Assembly (NCBI GenBank): GCA_035640455.1
Contig: DASQWB010000010.1
Location: forward strand, 1-54,635
Length of the DNA stretch: 54,635 nucleotides
Origin: AC-50 sp035640455
GTDB taxonomy: Bacteria > Actinomycetota > Thermoleophilia > Gaiellales > Gaiellaceae
Direction: 5' to 3'
Made by a program: the position numbers and the translations under genes. The notes under the pieces are model-generated. The model did not search any database. It was not told where the DNA came from and saw nothing but the letters and a program-made list of their open reading frames with translations. This document shows, piece after piece, positions 8,539 to 15,785 of this stretch. Numbering within the stretch: position 1 is the stretch's first letter; each line of letters starts with the position of its first letter.

Positions 8539-9151
8539 CTTGGCGCTCGCGGCCGTTCGGCTGCGGCGGCGGCTGAGCCTCGACGAGGCGGCGCGCCGGT
8601 CTGGGCTCAGCCGAGAGGAGCTCGTCTGGCTCGAGGAGGGGCGGCTGTACCGGTTCGCGGGCGACAAGGCGCTCGCGGCCGCGGTGCTCTACGGCGCAGC
8701 GCTCGAGGTCGACCTCGCCGAGGCGCGGGAGCTCGCGGGCCTGCCTCCGCCCGAGCCGGAGCCGGCCGAGGGACGCCTCCGCCGCCTCGCCGTCTTCGCC
8801 GCGCTCGCCACGGCCGTCGCGGCCCTCGTGGTCTCGCTCCTCCTCACCGGCCAGCACGACCAGACGCGTGTGCCGATGCCCGCCGCCGCAACCCTTCCGC
8901 CGCCGTGGAACGTGCGCGTCGACGTCCTGAACGGCGCCGGCGACATCAACTGGACGCGGCAAGTGGCAAGCCGCATCGGCGCGCTCGGCTACCGCCTCGG
9001 CCGGCTCGCCCGCGCCGACCGCTTCGACTATCCCCGCACCGCCGTCTACTACGAACCGGGCGGCCAAGCGCTCGCGTCCGGCTCGCGCGCGCGCTCGGCA
9101 CCGGGACGGCGCCGCTCCCGGGCGGTTCCAACCCCCGCCGGCTCGTCCTGA
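8501..9151 (+). CDS. HTH - membrane span - LytR_C protein, frameshifted near its end
   Basis: The readable 216 residues contain an Xre-like helix-turn-helix (SLDEAARRSGLSREELVWLEEG), one membrane span (LAVFAALATAVAALVVSLLL) and an extracytoplasmic LytR C-terminal domain (VRVDVLNGAGD...VASRIGALGYR). After GGQALAS the frame is lost. Reading the next frame from about 9079 gives RLARALGTGTAPLPGG...LVLIVGP and a TAG at 9178-9180, the expected end of this domain. One missing base near 9078-9080 explains it, so the intact gene would span 8501-9180. The TTG start has TGAGGAAA upstream. The architecture recalls RodZ, suggesting a role at the cell wall. Confidence 0.7.
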   Translation: MILPLETEETTASLALAAVRLRRRLSLDEAARRSGLSREELVWLEEGRLYRFAGDKALAAAVLYGAALEVDLAEARELAGLPPPEPEPAEGRLRRLAVFAALATAVAALVVSLLLTGQHDQTRVPMPAAATLPPPWNVRVDVLNGAGDINWTRQVASRIGALGYRLGRLARADRFDYPRTAVYYEPGGQALASGSRARSAPGRRRSRAVPTPAGSS

Positions 9152-9191
9152 TCGTCGGCCCCCACAGAGGCCCCGGATAGCAACCATCGGC

Positions 9192-9263
9192 TCGACCGGT
9201 CATTGCAGACGGACGCGCGGGCAAAGCCCGCACGTCCTGATAACGGCACCGCAAGCGGTGCCT
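9192..9263 (+). repeat. Dispersed repeat, copy B (two hairpins)
   Basis: Starts with TCGACCGGTCATTGCAGACG and continues through two small hairpins: CGGGC/GCCCG around AAA, and GGCACCGC/GCGGTGCC around AA. A near copy lies inverted at 13345-13419, and its first part recurs at 43001-43023 and, shorter, at 1595-1608. It sits just ahead of the cupin gene. The copies are all at gene ends or in gaps, like REP/BIME elements. Confidence 0.75.
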
Positions 9264-9280
9264 TGGCGACGCCCCGGTTG

Positions 9281-9757
9281 ATGAGCTGGTTCGTCCAGAA
9301 CATCCGCGATGTCCAGTGGTACGAGGCCGGCCGCTTCGGCGTGTACGGCGACTTCGAGCGAGGCGAGCGGTTCCCGGACTTCGGCTTCAACTTCGGCGTC
9401 GTGTGGCCGGGACAGCCGGCCGCCCTGTATCACCGTGAGGACCGTCAGGAAGGCTTCCTCGTCCTCTCCGGCGAATGCCTGCTGATCGTCGAGGGCGAGG
9501 AGCGACCGCTGAAGCAGTGGGACTACTTCCATTGCCCGGCGGGAGTGGCGCACATCCTGGTCGGCGCAGGCGATGGACCGGCGTTCGTCATCGCAGTCGG
9601 CTCGCGTGCGCGTCCGGCCAACCTGCTGTACCCGGTCGATCCCGTTGCGCTGGAGCACGGTGCCGCAGTGGAGCGGGAGACGACGGTTCCAGAGGAGGCC
9701 TACGCGCCGTTCCCGGAGCCCGAGCCGATCCCGTTCCGCGAGGAGTTCTTGCCTTAG
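9281..9757 (+). CDS. Cupin domain protein
   Basis: A 158-residue single-domain cupin. The beta-barrel signature is clear: LYHREDRQEGFLVLSGECLL gives the metal-binding His/Glu set, and WDYFHCPAGVAHILVGAGDGP gives the second motif with the last His. I start at the ATG at 9281 (MSWFVQNIRDVQW), because earlier in-frame codons fall in the dispersed repeat. Its TAG stop overlaps the TAA stop of the convergent rsrA gene by four bases. Cupins of this type are of unknown substrate; a small-molecule dioxygenase or sugar-binding role is possible. Confidence 0.8.
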   Translation: MSWFVQNIRDVQWYEAGRFGVYGDFERGERFPDFGFNFGVVWPGQPAALYHREDRQEGFLVLSGECLLIVEGEERPLKQWDYFHCPAGVAHILVGAGDGPAFVIAVGSRARPANLLYPVDPVALEHGAAVERETTVPEEAYAPFPEPEPIPFREEFLP

Positions 9758-9996
9758 AGCAGAGGCGTCCGCAAGGCGGCGAGCCGCGCCTTCAGCTCGG
9801 GCGGCATCTCCTCGACCACCGCCTGCCGGACGAGGCGGCGCAGGTGCTCTTCGAACCGGTACCGCTTCCGGCAGTAGGAGCACCACGAGAGATGAGCCTC
9901 GGCCTCCGCGCGCTCCGCGTCGTTCAGCTCCCGGTCGAGGTACGGCTGGAGCATCTCCTCGCACTTCGCGCACGGGTCGCCGGCGAAGCTCGTCAT
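9754..9996 (-). CDS. rsrA: Zinc anti-sigma factor, RsrA-like
   Basis: An 80-residue zinc-binding anti-sigma factor of the mycothiol/disulfide-stress type. Cys9, Cys12, His35, Cys39 and Cys42 (the HxxxCxxC motif as AHLSWCSYC) match RsrA, in which oxidation of cysteines releases zinc and frees the sigma factor. The pattern YLDREL and YRFEEHLRRLV is also typical. It overlaps sigR by an ATGA junction and is translated after it. Disulfide stress sensing is known for the family and inferred here. Confidence 0.9.
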   Translation of the reverse strand: MTSFAGDPCAKCEEMLQPYLDRELNDAERAEAEAHLSWCSYCRKRYRFEEHLRRLVRQAVVEEMPPELKARLAALRTPLL

Positions 9997-10589
9997 GCGC
10001 TCCCCACCGTCTCCTCGGCGAGCTCGCGCTTCAGTATCCGCCGTCCGCGGTGCAGGCGGGACATGACCGTCCCGATCGGGATGTCGAGGATCTGCGCCGC
10101 GTCGGCGTAGCTGAAGTCGCCGATGTCGACGAGGACGACGACGTCGCGGAAGTCGTGCGGCACGGCCGACAGCGCCGAGACGACCGAGTCCTGCGACAGC
10201 CTCTCCACCACGCGCTCCTCGTCCGAGGCGTCCGGAGCGGACTCCTCGAGCCTGTTGTACAGGAAGTAGTCTCCCTCCTCCAAGGGCTCCATCCCCGGAG
10301 TGCGCTGGAGCCGCCGGCCGCGGTCGATGTTGAGGTTCGTGAGGATGCGCAGGAGCCAGGCGCGCAGGTTCGTCCCCGGGCGGAAGGAGCGCCAGCTTCG
10401 GAACGCGCGCGCATAGGCCTCCTGCATCAGGTCCTCGGCCTCCTCGCGCGAGCCCACGAGGTGGCGCGCGACCCGGTAGACCTGGTCGGCCAATGCGAGC
10501 GCGTCCTCCTCGAATCGCACACGGTCACGTGCCTCCGTCGCCAGTCGGCGCGCCTCGGTGTCCGGCGTGGTCTCGCTCATCGCGGCCAC
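9993..10589 (-). CDS. sigR: ECF RNA polymerase sigma factor, SigR/SigH type
   Basis: A 198-residue group 4 sigma factor. Region 2 is visible (YRVARHLVGSREEAEDLMQE..ARAFRSWRSF and LRAWLLRILTNLNIDRGRR), as is region 4 (FSYADAAQILDIPIGTVMSRLHRGRR). The long linker and the partner gene place it with SigR/SigH, which direct thiol-oxidative stress genes. An exact GGAAT-N18-GTT promoter lies just upstream, so the gene is probably autoregulated. ATG at 10589 is used; ATG at 10580 (MSETTPD) is equally possible. Confidence 0.92.
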   Translation of the reverse strand: MAAMSETTPDTEARRLATEARDRVRFEEDALALADQVYRVARHLVGSREEAEDLMQEAYARAFRSWRSFRPGTNLRAWLLRILTNLNIDRGRRLQRTPGMEPLEEGDYFLYNRLEESAPDASDEERVVERLSQDSVVSALSAVPHDFRDVVVLVDIGDFSYADAAQILDIPIGTVMSRLHRGRRILKRELAEETVGSA

Positions 10590-10618
10590 CCTAGCAGCGC
10601 CTCTTTCCGGGGAGTCGG

Positions 10619-10644
10619 AACGCTCGACCGGCTGCGGCTATTCC
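10619..10644 (-). promoter_or_regulatory. SigR-type promoter of sigR-rsrA
   Basis: On the minus strand the sequence reads GGAAT, then exactly 18 bases, then GTT. This is the known consensus for SigR of Streptomyces and SigH of mycobacteria. The GTT ends about 30 bases before the sigR ATG at 10589, leaving a short leader. It implies positive autoregulation released by RsrA oxidation. Confidence 0.75.
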
Positions 10645-10689
10645 GCGGCGACGGGTTTCGGAACTGTCGACAGAGGTACATCGGGGTCC

Positions 10690-11133
10690 GTGGAAGGCTA
10701 CGAGGTCATCACGAGCGACGAGCACAAGCTGGGCCACGTCGTCGGGACGATCGGCGACTACCTCGTCGTCGAGCACGGCACGCTCCACAAGACGAGGCAC
10801 CCGGTTCCGAAGAGGTTCGCCGAGGCCAAAGACGCCGAGAAGATTGTGCGGCTCACCGTCTCGAAGGAGCTCGTCTGCGAGGCTCCGAAGGTGAAGAACG
10901 GCTCGCTCGACGCGCGAGCCGTCGCCGAGCACTACGGCCTCGCCGCGGGCTACGAGGAGCCCGAGACGAAGGGGTACGGCGAGCTGCTCCCGGACGATCC
11001 CGGTCGCACGGCGGAAGACGACGAGCTGCGGGCGGGAATCCCGACCGCGGAGCAGGAGCGGCTCCGGGCACGGGAAGGCGATCCCGAACCCGAATCGCCG
11101 GGACTCCTCGGCGAGCGTCGCTTTCGGGGTTAG
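10690..11133 (+). CDS. PRC-barrel-like small protein
   Basis: A 147-residue soluble protein. The N-terminal ~70 residues (EVITSDEHKLGHVVGTIGDYLVVEHG, KTRHPVPKRFAEA) resemble a PRC-barrel/DUF2171 fold: a short beta-barrel that often binds RNA, membranes or partner proteins. The rest is acidic and proline-rich with no recognised domain. I choose the GTG at 10690, because longer versions would run into the divergent sigR gene and its promoter. The stop overlaps the stop of the convergent metal-binding gene by TTAG. Co-regulation with sigR is possible because the two genes are divergent, but no second SigR site was found. Confidence 0.7.
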   Translation: MEGYEVITSDEHKLGHVVGTIGDYLVVEHGTLHKTRHPVPKRFAEAKDAEKIVRLTVSKELVCEAPKVKNGSLDARAVAEHYGLAAGYEEPETKGYGELLPDDPGRTAEDDELRAGIPTAEQERLRAREGDPEPESPGLLGERRFRG

Positions 11134-11348
11134 CCCAGCTCGACTTCGCGGAAGCCGGCGCGCGCCAGCGCGGCGAGGAGCGTCAAGCGGTCCGTCCGCT
11201 CGTCGTCCCAACCGAGAACGACCTGACCCATCAGGTTCGCGTTCGCGAGCTCGAGGCCCTCCTGCCCGCGGAGCGCGGCGGCCAGGCGGCCGACGCAGCG
11301 CTCGCAGCGGATCCCGCTCACCTGAATCGTCTCGGTCTGGAACGCCAT
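11130..11348 (-). CDS. Heavy-metal-associated (HMA) domain protein
   Basis: A 72-residue ferredoxin-like-fold metal carrier of the CopZ/HMA type. It has the metal-binding CxxC in GIRCERCVGRL (Cys15, Cys18) and the family endings ANLMGQVVLGWD and LARAGFREVEL. Such proteins carry Cu(I) or similar soft metals to P-type ATPases or regulators. It follows the GCS2 gene by five bases, so it is likely the last gene of that operon. Confidence 0.85.
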   Translation of the reverse strand: MAFQTETIQVSGIRCERCVGRLAAALRGQEGLELANANLMGQVVLGWDDERTDRLTLLAALARAGFREVELG

Positions 11349-11353
11349 CGCGG

Positions 11354-12415
11354 TCAGGCTACCGTCCGCGCGACGAGGTCGGCGCAGACAGCCCGCAGGC
11401 CGTCCGACCGACCGACCTCGAGCTGCCGGGACGCCTCGGGCTCATCGAGCGCGGCAACTCCGAGGCGCTCGTAGAGCTCGCCGGCGAGGTCGCGCGCGGG
11501 CAGTGCCCGCTCGCCGTCGGGGTGGATCAGCTCCGCGTCCATGCCGAAGCGAAGCGCCGCCCAACGGTTCTGCTGGTAGTCGCCGCGCCGCCCCGGATCG
11601 TAGGGCGGCTGCCGATCCTCGAGCACGGCCGCGACGAGCGCCCGGAGGAGCGCGACGAAGTCGGTCGTGCGCGCGAGCGCCGTCGGCTGGTCGGGCATGC
11701 GCACCTCGATCGTCCCGAAGCGCGGGTGCGGCCGGACGTCCCACCAGAGGCGCGTGTAGTCGGCCGTGACGCCGAGCCGGACGAGCCGCTCGACCCATTG
11801 CTCCCAGTCCTCGTAGGAGCGAAAGGCGGGCGGCGCGCCGCTCCGCGGCAGCTCGGCGAGGGCGACGGCGCGGTTCGAGAGCAGACCGGTCTCGACGCCG
11901 CCTAGGTACGGCGAGTTGACCGACAGCGCGAGGACGAGCGGGAGCCACGGGAGAATCCCCTCGAGCGCATGGAAGCAAGCCTCGGGCGACTCGACGCCGA
12001 CGTGGACGTGCAGCCCGCTCACGCCCTGGCGCCGGGCCGACGTCCCGACGTACGCGATCATCTCGAGGTACCTCGCCTCCTGGACGACCGGCAGCTCCTC
12101 GGGCGGCGTCACCGGGTGCCCGCCGGCGGCCGCGACGACGAGGCCGTTCCGGCGGGCGATGGCGTCGGCGGCGGTGCGCAGCTCCCGCAGCGCCGCGGCC
12201 GCCTCGGCGGCGTCCGCGCAGATGCGGGTGTTGAGCTCGACGATCGAGGCGTGCAGCTCCGTCTTCAGCGTCCCGGGCAGGTCGAGCCCCTCCGACTCGC
12301 GCACGAAGAGGTCGATCGCCCCCACCGGCTCCAGGCTCTCGCTGTCGAGGATCATGATCTCCTCCTCGACGCCGACCGAGAGCCGCGAGCTCGCGCCGAA
12401 GGCGCTTCGGATCAA
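11354..12415 (-). CDS. GCS2-family carboxylate-amine ligase (YbdK-like)
   Basis: A 353-residue member of glutamate-cysteine ligase family 2, which joins an amino acid to the gamma-carboxyl of glutamate using ATP. The family start SVGVEEEIMILD is present, then LKTELHASIVELNT, SGLHVHVGV with paired metal/ATP ligands, and FGTIEVRMPDQP. I start at TTG 12415 (LIRSAFGASSRLSVGVEEE), which overlaps the upstream gene's stop as TTGA; longer versions would run through that gene. In actinobacteria related enzymes are EgtA- or YbdK-like, so the product may be a gamma-glutamyl compound. Confidence 0.87.
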   Translation of the reverse strand: MIRSAFGASSRLSVGVEEEIMILDSESLEPVGAIDLFVRESEGLDLPGTLKTELHASIVELNTRICADAAEAAAALRELRTAADAIARRNGLVVAAAGGHPVTPPEELPVVQEARYLEMIAYVGTSARRQGVSGLHVHVGVESPEACFHALEGILPWLPLVLALSVNSPYLGGVETGLLSNRAVALAELPRSGAPPAFRSYEDWEQWVERLVRLGVTADYTRLWWDVRPHPRFGTIEVRMPDQPTALARTTDFVALLRALVAAVLEDRQPPYDPGRRGDYQQNRWAALRFGMDAELIHPDGERALPARDLAGELYERLGVAALDEPEASRQLEVGRSDGLRAVCADLVARTVA

Positions 12416-12771
12416 CGACGGACGCCGTGCACGGGACGGCCGGCCGCCTCCCACGCGTAGTAGGAGGCGCTCGGCCCGAACGACTGCTGGTACTCGACGA
12501 CGCGCGGGTTCCGGCCGACGTCCTTGGCCCGCTGCGCGTGCCAGAGGAGGTTCGGGTCGTCCCGCTCCTCCCACACGAGGACGAGGTGCGCCGCGGTCAT
12601 GAACTCGGCGACGAACTCGCAGCCGGGAGCCGGACACGGGAACGGATCCGTGCAGACGCAAAACCAGCCGCTGTGGTCGTCGCCGCCCTCGTCCGTCCAC
12701 AGCTCCTCCTCCTCGACGCGCTCCTGCTCCTCGACGAGCACGCGCCCCGGCTCGATCCGCGGCTCTTCCAC
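12412..12771 (-). CDS. Conserved-looking hypothetical with Cys-rich motif
   Basis: A 119-residue protein I do not recognise. The first ~35 residues are very acidic. They are followed by WFCVCTDPFPCPAPGC, four cysteines spaced CxCx5Cx3C that could bind zinc. The C-terminal half is rich in aromatic residues (LVLVWEERDDPNLLWHAQRAK, SASYYAWEAAGRPVHGV). The end couples to the GCS2 gene through TTGA. The start is uncertain: the GTG at 12771 is the last codon that stays clear of the divergent kinase gene. Confidence 0.55.
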   Translation of the reverse strand: MEEPRIEPGRVLVEEQERVEEEELWTDEGGDDHSGWFCVCTDPFPCPAPGCEFVAEFMTAAHLVLVWEERDDPNLLWHAQRAKDVGRNPRVVEYQQSFGPSASYYAWEAAGRPVHGVRR

Positions 12772-12798
12772 CTCGGCGACTGTACCGTGACGGTCACG

Positions 12799-13317
12799 AT
12801 GGGACGTCGCATCGCCGTCCTCGGCGCGAGCGGCAACGGGAAGACGACGGTCGCCCGCGCGCTCGCCGCGCGCCTCGGCATCCCGCACGTCGAGCTCGAC
12901 GCGCTCCACCACGGGCCGGACTGGACCGCGCCGCCCGCGGAGGAGTTCCGCCGGCGGGTTGCCGTCTCGCTCGACGGCGACGGCTGGGTCGCGGACGGCG
13001 ACTACTCGAGCAAGCTCGGCGACCTCGTGCTCGAGCGGGCCGAGACGGTCGTCTGGCTCGACCAGCCGCTGGCGCTCATCCTCTGGCGCCTGTGGCGCCG
13101 CACCTTCCGGCGGATCCGCCGGCGCGAGGAGCTCTGGAGCGGCAACCTCGAGAGCTGGCGCGGCGCCTTCTGGGGCCGCGAGTCGCTCTTCGTCTGGACG
13201 ATCCGCACCTACTTCCGCAAGCGCCGCACGCTGCCGGAACGCTTCGCGCACCACCCGCACCTCGAGGTGGTGCGGCTCCGCTCGCCGCAGGAGGTCGAGC
13301 GTTATCTCAGTAGTTGA
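12799..13317 (+). CDS. P-loop kinase-like protein (FlaR/adenylate kinase-like)
   Basis: A 172-residue small P-loop NTPase. It has a Walker A motif GASGNGKTT (9-17), HVELDALHHGPDW as the substrate-side loop, and a VVWLDQPLALILWRLWRRTFRR segment typical of the 'topology modulation/FlaR' group of nucleotide-kinase-like proteins. The role in the cell is unknown for this group. ATG 12799 is used; GTG 12787 would add four residues. Its stop is followed by the repeat-rich gap 13318-13607. Confidence 0.8.
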   Translation: MGRRIAVLGASGNGKTTVARALAARLGIPHVELDALHHGPDWTAPPAEEFRRRVAVSLDGDGWVADGDYSSKLGDLVLERAETVVWLDQPLALILWRLWRRTFRRIRRREELWSGNLESWRGAFWGRESLFVWTIRTYFRKRRTLPERFAHHPHLEVVRLRSPQEVERYLSS

Positions 13318-13342
13318 ACCGGAGGTCCCGGGCAGGCGGGCG
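13314..13342 (+). repeat. 29-base direct repeat, copy 1
   Basis: The 29 bases beginning TTGAACCGGAGGTCCCGGGC recur at 13448-13476 in the same orientation. This copy begins inside the stop codon region of the kinase gene and runs into the inverted copy of the dispersed repeat. Confidence 0.8.
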
Positions 13343-13344
13343 CC

Positions 13345-13419
13345 GAGGCACCGCTTGCGGTGCCGATCTCAGGACGGGCGGGCTCTGCCCGCACGTCCGT
13401 CTGCACCGACCGGTCGATC
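13345..13419 (-). repeat. Dispersed repeat, copy C (inverted)
   Basis: Read on the minus strand this is a near copy of the element at 9192-9263: ATCGACCGGTCGGTGCAGAC, the GGGC/GCCC hairpin, then GGCACCGCAAGCGGTGCC. It lies in the gap between two convergent genes, flanked by the two 29-base direct repeats. Confidence 0.75.
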
Positions 13420-13447
13420 CGCTGAAGCTGATCCAGGCGTCTAAAGA

Positions 13448-13486
13448 TTGAACCGGAGGTCCCGGGCAGGCGGGCGGGACCTCCGG
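13448..13486 (+). repeat. 29-base direct repeat, copy 2, forming a hairpin
   Basis: Second copy of the 29-base repeat (13448-13476). Extending to 13486 it forms a perfect 11-base stem CCGGAGGTCCC/GGGACCTCCGG around a 12-base GC-rich loop. There is no T-run, so it is not a standard terminator, though it could stall RNA polymerase or protect 3' ends between the convergent genes. The remaining sequence to 13607 shows no gene. Confidence 0.7.
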
Positions 13487-13607
13487 CTCGTGCTCCCGTG
13501 GGCTGCGCTGGCTTGCGCCCTTGCGGAAGCGGGCCCCCAGGGGATGGGGCCGTTCGGGGCGGCGTACCCAGGGGAGAAGGTGAGGACGTGTCCGTCTAAG
13601 CGGTGCC

Positions 13608-14807
13608 TCATTGCCGCCCAAGCTCGACGTCGAGGGTCATCTTCTTGGTGCCGCGGTAGATCTGGAGCCGCAGCGTGTCGCCGGGCTTCTTGGCCGCGAT
13701 CACCTCGCGCAGGCGCTCGAGCGAGCCGATGGTCACGCCGTCCGCCTTCACGATTAGGTCGCCGCCGATCGGCCACGTCACGCCCGCGACGACCGCCTGC
13801 GTCGTCGCGCCGCGGAGCCCAGCCTTCGCGGCCCCGCTCCCGGACTTCACGTTCGCGATCAGGACGCCGTGCGTGACCGGGAAGTGGAAGAGGTTGGCGA
13901 TCTCGCGGTCGATCGCGACCCCAGCGATCCCGAGCGAGGCGTGCTCGACGGAGCCCTTTGCGATCAGCTGCGCGACGACGGTGCGGACGGTGTTGATCGG
14001 GATCGCGAAGCCGATGCCGACGTTGCCGCCGCCGCCGTTGCCCGTGCCCGTCTCGATCTGGGCGTTGACGCCGATCACGCGGCCGTCGGCATTCAGGAGC
14101 GGGCCGCCCGAGTTGCCGTGGTTGATCGCCGCGTCGGTCTGGATCACGTGGTCGATCGCGTAGCTGTTCGGCGCCTGGATCTCGCGCTGGAGCGCGCTGA
14201 CGATCCCCGCCGTGACCGAGCGGTCGAGGCCGAACGGGTTGCCGATCGCCACCACCGCGTCACCGACGCGGACTGCGTCCGAGTTCCCGAGCGTGAGCGG
14301 CGTCAGGGCGCGCGAGCGCGCGTTCACCTTCAGGACGGCGATGTCGGTCCCCGGATCCTTGCCGACGATCTTCGCCTTCATGCTGTCGTGGTTCGAGAAG
14401 CTGACCTCGACGGATCTCGCACCGGCGATGACGTGGTAGTTGGTGATGATGTGGCCGGCCTTGTCGATGACGAAGCCGGAGCCGAGCGCCCGCTGCGTCT
14501 CCTGCTGCGGGAAGCCGGGAATCTGGAAGCCGAAGGGGTCGGTGTTGTCGAGCCTCACCACGCTCGTCGAGGTCACCTGGACGACACCCGGCGCGGAACG
14601 GCGGTAGATCTGGTTGATGGACAGACGCCGTCCCGTCTGGAACGAGGCGGGGGCCGAGGACGGGCCGGAGTTGACGAGCTCGCGCACCGTCGTCGTGCGC
14701 CCGCCGAGCCCACCCCCGAAGACCCCCACGCCGCCGAGCACGAGGGCTCCGCCGAGAAGGCCGGCGCCGACGAGCCCGGCGGCGCGTCTGAGGATGCTGG
14801 AGTCCAT
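13608..14807 (-). CDS. htrA: HtrA/DegP-like serine protease with PDZ domain
   Basis: A 399-residue membrane-anchored protease acting outside the membrane in protein quality control. Residues ~9-34 form one membrane span. The trypsin-like domain has the triad His125 (TNYHVIAG), Asp155 (GTDIAVLKV) and Ser233 (NHGNSGGPLLNADG). A C-terminal PDZ domain follows (~residues 295-395, with VTHGVLIANVKSGSGAAKAGLRG). The ATG at 14807 is preceded on the minus strand by TATAAC only nine bases away, so transcription might begin at or near the start codon. It is divergent from the YihY gene. Confidence 0.93.
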   Translation of the reverse strand: MDSSILRRAAGLVGAGLLGGALVLGGVGVFGGGLGGRTTTVRELVNSGPSSAPASFQTGRRLSINQIYRRSAPGVVQVTSTSVVRLDNTDPFGFQIPGFPQQETQRALGSGFVIDKAGHIITNYHVIAGARSVEVSFSNHDSMKAKIVGKDPGTDIAVLKVNARSRALTPLTLGNSDAVRVGDAVVAIGNPFGLDRSVTAGIVSALQREIQAPNSYAIDHVIQTDAAINHGNSGGPLLNADGRVIGVNAQIETGTGNGGGGNVGIGFAIPINTVRTVVAQLIAKGSVEHASLGIAGVAIDREIANLFHFPVTHGVLIANVKSGSGAAKAGLRGATTQAVVAGVTWPIGGDLIVKADGVTIGSLERLREVIAAKKPGDTLRLQIYRGTKKMTLDVELGRQ

Positions 14808-14883
14808 CGCCGGCCGTTATAGCCCTGAAGCCGTTCAGCCCCGGTTGTGCGTCTGTTAAGCAACGGTTGGGTATCTCCCGCGG

Positions 14884-15708
14884 ATGGCGGTCGCGGCGAA
14901 GCAGCGGAGGGTCGCACTCGAGCTCTGGGGCGAGCTGAAGGAGGCCGTCGCACGGCACCGCCTGCTCACGTTCGCCTCGGCGGTGTCGTTCAGGGCCCTC
15001 GTCGCGCTCGTCCCGCTGACGCTGCTCGGCCTCGGCGTGCTCGGCGCGCTCGGGCAGGCGTCGGTCTGGTCGAAGTCGATCGCGCCGACGATCGAGCCGC
15101 ACGTGACGCAGCCGGTCTTCCACGCCATCGACTACTCGGCGAAGAAGATCCTCGCGAGCGACAAGGGCTCCCTGATCGCGCTCGCCACGGCGCTCGTCGT
15201 CTGGCACATGAGCGCGGCCGTCGCGACGGTCATGGAGACCCTGAACGCGATCCACGACGTGAAGGACGAGCGGCCGTGGTGGCGCAAGCTCCTTGTCGCG
15301 GTCGGCCTCGCCGTGGCGATCGTCCTCTGCATCATCGGCGCCGTGCTCGTCGTCACGGTGGCGCCGAAGGCCGGCTCCGGGGCCGTCCACTTCGTCCTCG
15401 GCGTCGGCCGGTGGCTCGTCGCCGCGGCCCTGCTCGGGATCGCGATCGGCGCCCTGGTCCGCTACGCGCCAGCCGAGCACCCGCGGCCCCGCTGGGCCAG
15501 CGCCGGCTCGATCGCGATCGTCGGCGCGTGGATCGTCCTCTCGCTCGTCTTCCGCGTGTGGGTGAGCGACGTCTCGAACTTCAAGACGGGGATCGGCTTC
15601 CTGACTGCCTTCCTCGTGCTCGGCGCCTACCTCTACCTCTCCGTGCTCGTCTTCGTTCTCGGCGTCCAGCTCGACGAGCTGTTCCGCAAGCGCGAGGAGG
15701 GCGGCTGA
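14884..15708 (+). CDS. YihY/BrkB family membrane protein
   Basis: A 274-residue polytopic membrane protein of the YihY/virulence factor BrkB family, often once annotated as ribonuclease BN. It shows the family opening (HRLLTFASAVSFRALVALVPLTLLGLG), a central ALVVWHMSAAVATVMETLNAIHDVKDERPWW block, and six hydrophobic spans ending in AFLVLGAYLYLSVLVFVLGVQLDELF. The molecular function is unknown for the family. ATG at 14884. No operon partner is evident; the next gene begins 77 bases later. Confidence 0.88.
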   Translation: MAVAAKQRRVALELWGELKEAVARHRLLTFASAVSFRALVALVPLTLLGLGVLGALGQASVWSKSIAPTIEPHVTQPVFHAIDYSAKKILASDKGSLIALATALVVWHMSAAVATVMETLNAIHDVKDERPWWRKLLVAVGLAVAIVLCIIGAVLVVTVAPKAGSGAVHFVLGVGRWLVAAALLGIAIGALVRYAPAEHPRPRWASAGSIAIVGAWIVLSLVFRVWVSDVSNFKTGIGFLTAFLVLGAYLYLSVLVFVLGVQLDELFRKREEGG

Positions 15709-15785
15709 CGGCGGTCGCGTTTCCAACGGCCTCCGATGGGCAGAGAGGGGTCGAAACGAGACGCAGGCGAAAGGACGGGTTCCGA

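Noticed and set aside
12427..12798. N-terminal extension of the P-loop kinase by about 124 residues
   Set aside because: The extension has no family match and lies opposite the Cys-rich gene; the Walker A motif begins eight residues after the ATG at 12799, as in relatives.
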